31,309 nt of DNA from Firm-04 sp045627405. GTDB lineage: Bacteria > Bacillota > Clostridia > Oscillospirales > Ruminococcaceae. A program made the position numbers and the translations under genes. The notes beneath the pieces were generated by a model. It did not search any database. It was not told the origin of the DNA and was given only the letters and a program-made list of their open reading frames with translations. This document shows, one piece after another, positions 16,611 through 24,108 of the stretch (its first letter is position 1; each line of letters opens with the position of its first letter). The DNA lies in the NCBI GenBank assembly GCA_045627405.1, contig JAZQNP010000094.1, positions 1 through 31,309 on the forward strand, in the 5' to 3' direction.

Positions 16611-16651
16611 TATCTGGATTTTTAACACAATACCACGAGGAGGGCTTTCTT

Positions 16652-17155
16652 ATGGAACAGGAATACAGAGAAAAAATGTCACAGCAGCATTATGATGCGC
16701 TGAACGAACAGCTTTCGTATCTCAAAGGAACGCGCCGCACGCAGGTTGCGGATGCACTCGCAGAGGCAAGAAGCCACGGTGACTTGTCGGAAAACGCGGA
16801 ATATGATGAAGCAAGAAACGAGCAGGCACGTCTCGAAGCGGAGATCGCACAGCTCGAATATACACTCGAACATGCTGAGATCATTCAGATCATCTCCGCA
16901 GATACTGTCAGCACGGGAAGCGTTGTGACCCTGTGCCGCTCCGAATTTGCAAATCAGCCGCAGAAATACGAGACGCTGCAAATCGTCGGCCGTTCCGAAG
17001 CGGACTACGACAAGCATAAAATTTCGGACGACTCCCCCATCGGCAAGGCTGCCATCGGCAAGCGCGTCGGAGATACTTTCATTGTGGAGGCTCCGGTCGG
17101 CATTCTGAGCTATACTGTTCTGGAAATCTCCAACAACGGTCTGGAAGAGGGCTGA
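16652..17155 (+). CDS. greA: Transcription elongation factor GreA
   Basis: This 167-residue factor enters the RNA polymerase secondary channel and stimulates cleavage of backtracked RNA. The N-terminal coiled coil carries GDLSENAEYDEARNEQ, with the acidic tip residues Asp and Glu at the positions used to hold the catalytic Mg. The C-terminal FKBP-like domain contains SPIGKAAIGKRVGD. The N-terminus is slightly longer than the usual ~158 residues. SD is GAGGAGG 9 nt upstream. lysS starts 4 nt after its stop, a greA-lysS pairing that is common in Firmicutes. Confidence 0.95.
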   Translation: MEQEYREKMSQQHYDALNEQLSYLKGTRRTQVADALAEARSHGDLSENAEYDEARNEQARLEAEIAQLEYTLEHAEIIQIISADTVSTGSVVTLCRSEFANQPQKYETLQIVGRSEADYDKHKISDDSPIGKAAIGKRVGDTFIVEAPVGILSYTVLEISNNGLEEG

Positions 17156-17159
17156 GCGC

Positions 17160-18764
17160 ATGAGTGAACAGGAAAAGCAAAAGAATCTCGAAGCACAGGA
17201 GCCGCAGACTGATCCTTCGGAATTGCGGCAGATCCGTCTCGACAAGCTGAGTGAGATGCAGGAAAACGGACAGGATCCGTTTCAGATCACCAAGTTTGAC
17301 GTGACCGCTTCTACAGCTCAGTGCCGCGAGATGTATGGTGCGGCAGAAGCCGAAATGCAGGCATCACTGCCGGAGGATGCTGATGAAGAAGCCCAAAAGG
17401 CTGCAAAGGAAGCATTGGATGAGAAATTCAGTGTGACCGTCGCCGGCAGAATCATGAGCTGGCGCAAAATGGGCAAGGCGAATTTCCTTGATCTGCGCGA
17501 CAGAACCGGCAGAATTCAGGTCTATGTCCGCATGAATGACATTGGAGAAGAAGCGTTTGCCGCATTCCGGAAAAACGGTGACATCGGTGATATTATGGGC
17601 GTGAGCGGAACACTCTTCCGCACAAGAACCGGCGAGCTTTCCGTCCATGCGACTGAGGTCACGCTGCTCTCCAAATCGCTCAAACCGCTGCCGGAAAAAT
17701 GGCACGGTCTGACCGACCGCGATGCCCGTTACCGTCAGCGTTATGTCGATCTCATCATGAACGAGGATGTGCGGGATACCTTTATCAAACGCAGTCAGAT
17801 TCTCTCCTGCATCCGCAGTTGGCTGGATGCGCAGGGATTCCTCGAAGTCGAAACGCCGATGCTGGTTTCCAACGCAGGCGGTGCCGCTGCAAGACCGTTT
17901 GAAACGCATTACAACGCACTCAACGAGGATGTCAAGCTGAGAATCTCTCTGGAACTCTATCTGAAACGCCTGATCGTCGGCGGATTGGAAAAGGTCTATG
18001 AAATCGGCAGAGTCTTCCGCAATGAGGGCGTTGACACCAAGCACAATCCCGAATTCACTCTGATGGAACTGTATCAGGCGTATACCGACTACTACGGCAT
18101 GATGGATCTTACCGAGAACATGTACCGCCACATCGCACAGACTGTCTGCGGCACAACCTGCATTCCGTTCGGTACGGATGAAAACGGTGAGGATATTATG
18201 ATCGACCTCAGCAAGCCGTTCCGCCGCCTCACGATGATCGATGCTGTGAAGGAATACACAGGGGTGGATTTCGACCAGATTCCCGATACCGCTGCGGCAA
18301 AGAAAATTGCTGATGAGAAAGGCGTTCACTACGAGAAGCGTCACGAAAAAGGCGATATTCTCAACCTGTTCTTCGATGAATTTGTCGAGGAAAAACTGAT
18401 TCAGCCGACATTTATCATGGATCATCCGGTGGAGATCTCTCCGCTCACCAAGCGTAAACCCGATAAGCCGGATTATGTCGAGCGTTTTGAGCTGTATATT
18501 ACTGCGCGTGAGATGTGCAATGCCTACTCTGAACTGAACGACCCGATTGATCAGCGCAAGCGTTTTGAAGCGCAGGAAGCTCTGATTGCGCAGGGTGATG
18601 AAGAAGCAAACCGCATCGACGAGGACTTCATGAATGCGCTGGAAATCGGTATGCCCCCGACCGGCGGCATCGGCTTCGGCATCGACCGACTGGTCATGCT
18701 GATGACAAACAGCCAGTCCATCCGCGATGTTCTGCTCTTCCCGACGATGAAGTCTATTGAGTGA
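17160..18764 (+). CDS. lysS: Lysyl-tRNA synthetase, class II
   Basis: The 534-residue protein charges tRNA-Lys. After an acidic N-terminal extension comes the anticodon-binding OB fold (VTVAGRIMSWRKMGKANFLDLRDRTGRIQVYV, near 95-130), then the catalytic domain: ARPFETHYNALN, the motif 2 segment YEIGRVFRNEG.DTKHNPEFT.ME, and motif 3 GIGFGIDRLVML near the C-terminus. It is translationally close to greA (4-nt gap) with AAGAGGG before the ATG. A strong terminator follows the stop. The residues before the OB fold are longer and more acidic than in E. coli LysS. Confidence 0.97.
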   Translation: MSEQEKQKNLEAQEPQTDPSELRQIRLDKLSEMQENGQDPFQITKFDVTASTAQCREMYGAAEAEMQASLPEDADEEAQKAAKEALDEKFSVTVAGRIMSWRKMGKANFLDLRDRTGRIQVYVRMNDIGEEAFAAFRKNGDIGDIMGVSGTLFRTRTGELSVHATEVTLLSKSLKPLPEKWHGLTDRDARYRQRYVDLIMNEDVRDTFIKRSQILSCIRSWLDAQGFLEVETPMLVSNAGGAAARPFETHYNALNEDVKLRISLELYLKRLIVGGLEKVYEIGRVFRNEGVDTKHNPEFTLMELYQAYTDYYGMMDLTENMYRHIAQTVCGTTCIPFGTDENGEDIMIDLSKPFRRLTMIDAVKEYTGVDFDQIPDTAAAKKIADEKGVHYEKRHEKGDILNLFFDEFVEEKLIQPTFIMDHPVEISPLTKRKPDKPDYVERFELYITAREMCNAYSELNDPIDQRKRFEAQEALIAQGDEEANRIDEDFMNALEIGMPPTGGIGFGIDRLVMLMTNSQSIRDVLLFPTMKSIE

Positions 18765-18766
18765 CA

Positions 18767-18804
18767 AAAAGCACCTGAACTGTCTGTGCGGTTCAGGTGC
18801 TTTT
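18767..18804 (+). terminator. Intrinsic terminator after lysS
   Basis: AAAAGCACCTGAAC and GTTCAGGTGCTTTT form a 14-bp perfect stem with a 10-base loop directly after the lysS stop. The A/T ends provide the T-run for the plus strand and make it usable in both directions. Confidence 0.9.
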
Positions 18805-18830
18805 CTAATTTCAGATACTCCACTATAAAC

Positions 18831-18862
18831 AAAAAGCCCGATGCTGTTGCATCGGGCTTTTT
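18831..18862 (-). terminator. Terminator of the tRNA cluster
   Basis: AAAAAGCCCGATGC and GCATCGGGCTTTTT form a 14-bp perfect stem around TGTT. It lies immediately 3' of tRNA-Cys on the minus strand and ends that transcript in a T-run. It would also work as a second barrier to lysS transcription. Confidence 0.9.
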
Positions 18863-18865
18863 CAG

Positions 18866-18936
18866 AGGCGCGAACCAGATTTGAACTGGTGATCACGGTG
18901 TTGCAGACCATTGCCTTACCACTTGGCTATCGCGCC
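18866..18936 (-). tRNA. tRNA-Cys (GCA)
   Basis: The 71-base minus-strand sequence folds as a cloverleaf with acceptor GGCGCGA/TCGCGCC, anticodon loop CTGCAAC (anticodon GCA) and a T-arm with GTTCAAATC. The discriminator is T (U), as expected for tRNA-Cys. The 3' CCA is not encoded. It is the last gene of the four-tRNA transcript. Confidence 0.96.
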
Positions 18937-18941
18937 GTATA

Positions 18942-19014
18942 AGCGGATTACGGGGCTCGAACCCGCTACCTCCACCTTGGCAAGGTGGCGCTCTACCAGA
19001 TGAGCTAAATCCGC
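18942..19014 (-). tRNA. tRNA-Gly (GCC)
   Basis: The 73-base cloverleaf has acceptor GCGGATT/AATCCGC, anticodon stem CCACC/GGTGG around loop TTGCCAA (anticodon GCC) and T-loop GTTCGAGCC. CCA is not encoded. It is 5 nt from tRNA-Cys. Confidence 0.96.
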
Positions 19015-19017
19015 AAA

Positions 19018-19039
19018 GATGTACCGGAAAAGGTACATC
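19018..19039 (-). other. Hairpin in the tRNA-Asp to tRNA-Gly spacer
   Basis: GATGTACC and GGTACATC form a perfect 8-bp stem with a 6-base loop, filling almost the whole spacer between tRNA-Asp and tRNA-Gly. On the minus strand only three T follow, so full termination is unlikely. It may be a processing element or a partial terminator that sets the ratio of upstream to downstream tRNAs. Confidence 0.5.
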
Positions 19040-19041
19040 AG

Positions 19042-19116
19042 CGACCTGGATGGGGCTCGAACCCACGACCTCCGCCGTGACAGGGCGGCGTTCTAAACCA
19101 ACTGAACTACCAGGCC
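19042..19116 (-). tRNA. tRNA-Asp (GTC)
   Basis: The 75-base cloverleaf has acceptor GGCCTGG/CCAGGTC (one G-U pair), anticodon stem CCGCC/GGCGG around loop CTGTCAC (anticodon GTC), T-loop GTTCGAGCC and discriminator G, as in tRNA-Asp. CCA is not encoded. Confidence 0.96.
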
Positions 19117-19121
19117 ATAAA

Positions 19122-19194
19122 TGGGAACAACAGGGCTCGAACCTGTGACCCTCTGCTTGTAAGGCAGATGCTCTCCCAGCTGAGCTATGCTCCC
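19122..19194 (-). tRNA. tRNA-Val (TAC)
   Basis: The 73-base cloverleaf has acceptor GGGAGCA/TGTTCCC, anticodon stem TCTGC/GCAGA around loop CTTACAA (anticodon TAC), T-loop GTTCGAGCC and discriminator A. CCA is not encoded. It is the promoter-proximal member of the cluster. Confidence 0.96.
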
Positions 19195-19230
19195 GTGAAG
19201 AATACAGCACTGTCATCACAGTGCCTTTAT

Positions 19231-19259
19231 ATTATACTCCAAAATCGACCGTTTGTCAA
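19231..19259 (-). promoter_or_regulatory. Consensus SigA promoter for the tRNA cluster
   Basis: On the minus strand TTGACA (19254-19259) and TATAAT (19231-19236) are 17 bases apart, a perfect match to the housekeeping consensus as expected for a stable-RNA operon. A 7-bp inverted repeat (GCACTGT/ACAGTGC, 19207-19224) lies in the short leader before tRNA-Val and may guide 5' processing. Confidence 0.9.
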
Positions 19260-19291
19260 TACCTATATTAAATTTTATTTATTTAACAATA

Positions 19292-20749
19292 TCATTTTCC
19301 GCCGAGATAAGCCCTCATCTGCGCTTCTTTCTGTACCATCAACTCATCAAAGCGGTTCAGATAATCATACGGGTATTTACACTCCGTCAAACGCTCAATG
19401 CCGCGTTTGCCGCCGAGGATTTTTGTCGATGCACCTGCGCCGACGCCGAGAATGGTCTGGGAATCATCCATCATCATGACATTGTACGCACTCTCAAAAC
19501 CGGGCTTTGCGTATCCGACATTTTCAAGATTTGCCGCCATGTTCTTCTGCCGGTAAAGATAATACGGGCGATACCCCGCCGCCGTCAGTGTATTCTCTAC
19601 ATAAGCGACCATTTCGCTGACCGCCTGTGCATCAGGCATCGGCAGACTCTGATAGAAATCCGCTGCCTTTTTCAATGCAAGGCAATGCACAGTAATACTC
19701 TCCGGATCGAGCTGCACTGCCTTGTCAATGCTGTCGCAGAAGCCGCGCACCGTATCACAGGGCAAGCCCGCAATGAAATCCATATTGATATTGTCAAAGC
19801 CCATTTCTTTTGCGAGCAAATATTTCTCAATCGCATCCTGCGCAGTATGCGGACGACCTGCTGCTTTGAGCACATCATCCTGAAAGCTCTGCGGATTGAC
19901 CGAAATGCGTGTCACACCGAATTGACGCAGATACGACAGATTCTCTCGTGTAATCGTATCCGGTCTGCCTGCTTCGACTGTAAATTCCCGCAGTGCATGT
20001 TTCTTCGGCATAAAATAGCGGTGAATCCAGTCCAGCGGCTGATAAAGGTCTATGGTTGTCGGGGTTCCGCCGCCAATGTAAACGGTGTCAGCAGTCAAGC
20101 CGAATTCATCCATAATGCGGCTGACAAGCTGCATCTCCTCCTGCATTCGCTGCAAATACACCGGAATGAGTTTCCCCATCTGCGAGACCGAATTGCTGAC
20201 AAACGAGCAGTATTTGCATCTGGTCGGGCAAAACGGTACCGAGATATAAACACCGACGCTGTTTTTCGGCGCAGCATCGAAGATCGGCTGCTGCACAGAA
20301 AGAATCTCCGCAGCAAGCTGCGTTTTTTCCTCCGTCACATGCCAGACATTGCGAAAGCTGTCCATTGCGGCTTCGACGCTCCCCTGCCGCTCCGAAAACT
20401 TCCGCAGCAGATTTACCGGACGAATGCCGGTCAGCATCCCCCACGCCGGACGCATGCCGGTCAGCGCACAGAGATGCGGATACAGCAAACCGGAGATATA
20501 GCGGTCAAGCTCACTGCCCTGCACGGTATCCGGAAGGACTGTTTCGCTGCTGCGCGTCTCATCCCCGATGCACACGGAACAGCAAAGCCGCTGTGACCCG
20601 CTGTCCGACTGCTCCAATACAGCAGAGAGGAACTCCTCCTCCGGAAGAAACTGTGCATCGGAAAAGGCAAATTTCTCTGCCGGACGGAACAGTTTGAGCA
20701 GTGCCTCCATCTCATAGGTACGGGTATGCCCGTATGTGTGAATGACCAA
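19292..20749 (-). CDS. hemZ: Radical SAM coproporphyrinogen III oxidase-like protein HemZ
   Basis: The 485-residue protein belongs to the HemN/HemZ branch of radical SAM enzymes. It has a ~165-residue N-terminal extension typical of HemZ (including GMLTGIRPVNLLR), then SVPFCPTRCKYCSF with the CxxxCxxC [4Fe-4S] motif, VYIGGGTPTTI, and the HemN-like MDFIAGLPCDT. HemZ is annotated as oxygen-independent coproporphyrinogen dehydrogenase, but many relatives have no demonstrated heme role, so the substrate is uncertain. The first codon is TTG at 20749 with GAGGTGAGG a few bases upstream. It lies 9 nt after the MBL hydrolase gene and ends a relA-side operon. Confidence 0.88.
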   Translation of the reverse strand: MVIHTYGHTRTYEMEALLKLFRPAEKFAFSDAQFLPEEEFLSAVLEQSDSGSQRLCCSVCIGDETRSSETVLPDTVQGSELDRYISGLLYPHLCALTGMRPAWGMLTGIRPVNLLRKFSERQGSVEAAMDSFRNVWHVTEEKTQLAAEILSVQQPIFDAAPKNSVGVYISVPFCPTRCKYCSFVSNSVSQMGKLIPVYLQRMQEEMQLVSRIMDEFGLTADTVYIGGGTPTTIDLYQPLDWIHRYFMPKKHALREFTVEAGRPDTITRENLSYLRQFGVTRISVNPQSFQDDVLKAAGRPHTAQDAIEKYLLAKEMGFDNINMDFIAGLPCDTVRGFCDSIDKAVQLDPESITVHCLALKKAADFYQSLPMPDAQAVSEMVAYVENTLTAAGYRPYYLYRQKNMAANLENVGYAKPGFESAYNVMMMDDSQTILGVGAGASTKILGGKRGIERLTECKYPYDYLNRFDELMVQKEAQMRAYLGGK

Positions 20750-20758
20750 AACCTCACC

Positions 20759-21397
20759 TCACAGCTTCCGCGGGATCAGATACGGGCTGAGCCGGCGTTC
20801 CCGTTCCAACGTGGTATTTGCATAATGTCCGCAGTAGACAGTGCAGTCACCTTCCAGTGCGCCGAGACGGGCAAGAGACCGCCGCATCGCATGAATATCG
20901 CCGCCTTTGAAATCAATTCTGCCGACGCCGTCACGAAACAGCGTATCACCTGTAAAAAGCTGTGTCTCATGCAAAAAGCAGCAGCCTCCCGGAGAATGGC
21001 CGGGCGTGTGCAGTACTGTGAACGTCAGATCGTCTGAAAAAGACAATTTGTCCCCTTCATCGCACTGACGGATCTCCTGCGGCTCACGGTAGGAGGTTGC
21101 GTAGCCAAGTCCCACAGCAAGGCTCTCGCGTGCAGAATGCAGCATCGGCTCGTCAAGCGCGTGAATATAAACCGGAATGCCCGTTGCATCCTGGATTTCC
21201 GCTGCTGCACAAAAATGATCGAAATGCCCGTGCGTGAGCAAGATTGCAAGCGGTGTCAGGGCATGCGCCCGCAGATGCGAAAGAATCATCTGCGCCTCAT
21301 CGCCCGGATCAATCAGCACCGCATTTCCCACAGCATCCGATACAATATGACAGTTTGCATCCAGCGGCCCAACACACAGCGTTGTCACATTCAGCAT
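20759..21397 (-). CDS. Metallo-beta-lactamase-fold hydrolase, glyoxalase II-like
   Basis: The 212-residue protein carries THGHFDH (the HxHxDH zinc motif), then TPGHSPGG and FTGDTLF (bridging Asp), and a late CGHY His, so all ligands for a two-metal site are present. It resembles the short YcbL/GloB-like hydrolases, which cleave thioesters such as S-lactoylglutathione or related adducts; the substrate here is unknown. I chose ATG at 21397 because AGGAGGA lies just upstream, although the frame extends to 21427. It sits between relA and hemZ, a gene order commonly seen in Clostridia. Confidence 0.88.
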   Translation of the reverse strand: MLNVTTLCVGPLDANCHIVSDAVGNAVLIDPGDEAQMILSHLRAHALTPLAILLTHGHFDHFCAAAEIQDATGIPVYIHALDEPMLHSARESLAVGLGYATSYREPQEIRQCDEGDKLSFSDDLTFTVLHTPGHSPGGCCFLHETQLFTGDTLFRDGVGRIDFKGGDIHAMRRSLARLGALEGDCTVYCGHYANTTLERERRLSPYLIPRKL

Positions 21398-21456
21398 ATT
21401 CTTCTCTCCTCCTGACCCAAAAAGCATTCAGGTCAATCATTTGGATTTTTTCTCTT

Positions 21457-23661
21457 TCAGTGCGATGCACGGTCAGCCGTGATGACATCCCGCACACCGC
21501 GGAGACGGTTCAGCAGCGTATCCAGCTGCTCACGCGAGCTGACGGAAATCGTTGCATCCAGCATCGCATTTCCGTTTTTCAGCATGTGGAAATTGAAGTT
21601 CGATACAGGCAGATGTGCCTCGTTGATGACATTTGAAATATCACCGAGCAAGCCCATGCGATTGACACAAAGGACCTCGATGCTGACTTTCATCTCTGCC
21701 GGCGGCGCGTTCGAGACCCACTGTGCCGGCATCCAGCGGCTCAGCTCCGCAGCATCGCCGCGCTCGACTGCCTCAACGTATTTCTTGCACTGCTGATTGT
21801 GAATCGTGATTCCGTGTCCCATCGTCGCAAAGCCGACAATCGGTTCCCCTTGCAGCGGTGAACAGCAGCGCGCCAGCTTGACTTCCATGTTATCTACACC
21901 GTCAACGATAATGCCGCTTCCGCCCTTGGAAGGCTTGCGCAGCTCCGTGACAGTCATCTCATGCTGTGTATTTTGCCCGTAGCGTTTGAGCCAGCTCTCC
22001 CGAATGCGGGGCATCAGCTTTGTCAGAGACAGTCCCCCGTAGCCGATCGCAGCATAGAAATCGTCCAGCGCGTCACAGTTTGGCTGCCGCAGATCCTCTG
22101 TGAGAATTGCAAGCATCTGATCCTGTGTCAGCGGCAGATGCATCCGATGGCATTCATGCTCAATTTGCGCCTTACCCGCTGCAATATTCTCAGGGCGGCG
22201 TTCCTTTTTGAACCAAGAACGAATTTTCGCACGCGCCTCACTGGTTTTCACAATATCCAGCCAGTTGCGGTTCGGACCTTTGTCCTCGTCCTTGCTGGTG
22301 ATAATCTCACACACCTCGCCGGTATTGAGCTGATACGAAAGCTGAACGATCTTGCCGTCCACCTTGGCACCGACAGTGCGGTGTCCGATCTGTGTATGAA
22401 TATGATAGGCAAAATCAATGACCGTTGAACCGACCGGCAGACTGACAGAGTCTCCCTTCGGCGTCATCACAACAATGTCCTCCGGCGCAAGATCGTTCTT
22501 GATGGTATCCACAAGCTCTTCCGGATCGGCACTTTCCTGCTGCGCTTCCAGCACCTGACGAATCCAGGCGATACGGGAATCCATGACCGTCTTGCCCTGA
22601 ATTTTCTCCTTGTATTTCCAGTGTGCCGCAACACCGTACTCCGCATTGGCGTGCATCTCCCATGTGCGGATCTGCACCTCAAACGGAATCCCCTCCTTAC
22701 CGAGAACAGAGGTGTGAAGCGACTGATAGCCGTTTGGCTTGGGGTTCGCAATATAATCCTTAAAGCGGTTCGGAATCGGTCGGAACATATCGTGGATCAA
22801 TCCCAGAACGCTGTAACATTCATTGTCAGTCGTGACAATCACGCGTACGGCATATTTATCGTAAATCTCGTCGATGCTCTTGTGATTGACATAAACCTTT
22901 TTATAAATGCCGTAAATGCTCTTGACTCTGCCGTCAATCTGCGGCGGCGTAACAAAATCCTCCGTCTTGAACCGCTGCGCAATGCGTGATTTGATGCTGT
23001 CAATAAAGGCTTCACGTTCCGCCTTGTTGTTATCCAGCAGACTTTCAATCTCCGCATAGGCATACGGATCGAGGTAATAGAACGCAAGATCCTCCAATTC
23101 CTCCTGCACAGAGGTGATGCCGAGGCGATGCGCAATCGGCGCATAGACGTTCATTGTTTCAAAAGCGGTATTGTGCTGCTTGTGCGGCGGACGGTACTGC
23201 AAGGTGCGCATATTGTGCAGACGGTCGGCAAGCTTGATGATCATCACACGGATGTCCTGCGACATCGCAAGCAGAATCTTCATGACATTCTCCGCCTGCT
23301 GCTGTTCCTTACTGAATGTCGGAACCTTTGCCAGCTTTGTCACGCCGTCCACCAGCATGGCAACATCGTGACCGAAGCGTTTCTGCACGTCGTCCAGTGT
23401 TGCAGCGGTGTCTTCGACCACATCGTGCAGCAGTGCGGCACAGAGTGTGTCGGTATCCATACCGAGTTCCAGCAGAATATACGCAACCGAAACCGGATGG
23501 ATGATATACGGCTCACCTGAAGAGCGCGTCTGTCCCTCATGCGATTTAGCAGCGAACTCGTAGGCAGAGATCAGCTTGCTGATGTCATACTGCCGGTCAT
23601 CCGTCAGAATCTTTGAGATGATCATATCTATGGTATATGTGGATTCATGCAGCTCCGGCAT
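21457..23661 (-). CDS. relA: Bifunctional (p)ppGpp synthetase/hydrolase RelA/SpoT (Rel)
   Basis: The 734-residue long-RSH protein makes and degrades (p)ppGpp. The N-terminal HD hydrolase domain has PYIIHP, LLHDVVEDT and KLADRLHNMRTL, with the HD and ED residues intact. The synthetase domain follows with GRVKSIYGIYKK, YAVRVIV and RFKDYIANPKPNGYQSLHT; RFKD fits the bifunctional Rel class. A TGS domain (VMTPKGDSVSLPVGSTVIDFAYHIH, near 390) and a C-terminal ACT domain (last ~75 residues) complete it. The ATG has GGGGGA just upstream. The region between relA and hemZ lacks the dtd gene often found there. Confidence 0.96.
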   Translation of the reverse strand: MPELHESTYTIDMIISKILTDDRQYDISKLISAYEFAAKSHEGQTRSSGEPYIIHPVSVAYILLELGMDTDTLCAALLHDVVEDTAATLDDVQKRFGHDVAMLVDGVTKLAKVPTFSKEQQQAENVMKILLAMSQDIRVMIIKLADRLHNMRTLQYRPPHKQHNTAFETMNVYAPIAHRLGITSVQEELEDLAFYYLDPYAYAEIESLLDNNKAEREAFIDSIKSRIAQRFKTEDFVTPPQIDGRVKSIYGIYKKVYVNHKSIDEIYDKYAVRVIVTTDNECYSVLGLIHDMFRPIPNRFKDYIANPKPNGYQSLHTSVLGKEGIPFEVQIRTWEMHANAEYGVAAHWKYKEKIQGKTVMDSRIAWIRQVLEAQQESADPEELVDTIKNDLAPEDIVVMTPKGDSVSLPVGSTVIDFAYHIHTQIGHRTVGAKVDGKIVQLSYQLNTGEVCEIITSKDEDKGPNRNWLDIVKTSEARAKIRSWFKKERRPENIAAGKAQIEHECHRMHLPLTQDQMLAILTEDLRQPNCDALDDFYAAIGYGGLSLTKLMPRIRESWLKRYGQNTQHEMTVTELRKPSKGGSGIIVDGVDNMEVKLARCCSPLQGEPIVGFATMGHGITIHNQQCKKYVEAVERGDAAELSRWMPAQWVSNAPPAEMKVSIEVLCVNRMGLLGDISNVINEAHLPVSNFNFHMLKNGNAMLDATISVSSREQLDTLLNRLRGVRDVITADRASH

Positions 23662-23697
23662 GGAGATTCCCCCTTTCTCATATTCAATGTGAACGCA

Positions 23698-24108
23698 TCA
23701 AAACCGGCAAATTACCCATATCAGCTGTATCAAAAAAGGTGCCCCGACCAGCAGACGTGCTGCCAGAACGCAGTAGCTGACAGACGGAAGCTGCGGTGAG
23801 TGTTTTTTGCTGACGGAAAACCCGACACAGACAATGACTGCCACAGCAAACCCGCAAACAAGCACTGAATAACCGAACATCTGAAAACGATCTATACGCC
23901 ATGACAGCCAGATAAGACCGATCAGAATTTCAACCGCGCAGTCCGGCACGAGACGCCGCAGCCCATGCAGATTTTCGGTCGCCTGCATCGGTATTTCGGT
24001 TTCCTCCGGCGCATAGCTGTCAAACAGGATCTTCGATTCCTCTTCGGAGAGATCCTCTGTCGAGAGAATCTGCTGCATTTCCGGAGGCGGTTTGCCCTTG
24101 CGTTTCAC
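23698..24108 (-). CDS. Small membrane protein between recJ and relA, unknown function
   Basis: The 136-residue product starts at GTG overlapping the recJ stop (GTGA), which implies coupled translation. The first ~50 residues are hydrophilic and acidic with an early Lys/Pro-rich patch. Three hydrophobic segments follow, near 57-72, 77-99 and 111-136, so it is probably an integral membrane protein with a cytosolic N-terminus. I recognise no family. In many Clostridia the position between recJ and relA is held by apt (adenine phosphoribosyltransferase); this protein has no such motif. Its end is 36 nt from the relA start. Confidence 0.75.
   Translation of the reverse strand: MKRKGKPPPEMQQILSTEDLSEEESKILFDSYAPEETEIPMQATENLHGLRRLVPDCAVEILIGLIWLSWRIDRFQMFGYSVLVCGFAVAVIVCVGFSVSKKHSPQLPSVSYCVLAARLLVGAPFLIQLIWVICRF

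Noticed and set aside
17364..18911. 515-residue minus-strand open frame opposite lysS
   Set aside because: Antisense to LysRS and runs through two terminators and into tRNA-Cys.
18893..19219. 108-residue minus-strand open frame with SSAGRASALQAEGHRFEPC
   Set aside because: This is the well-known artefact of translating through tRNA genes; the interval is the Val-Asp-Gly-Cys cluster.
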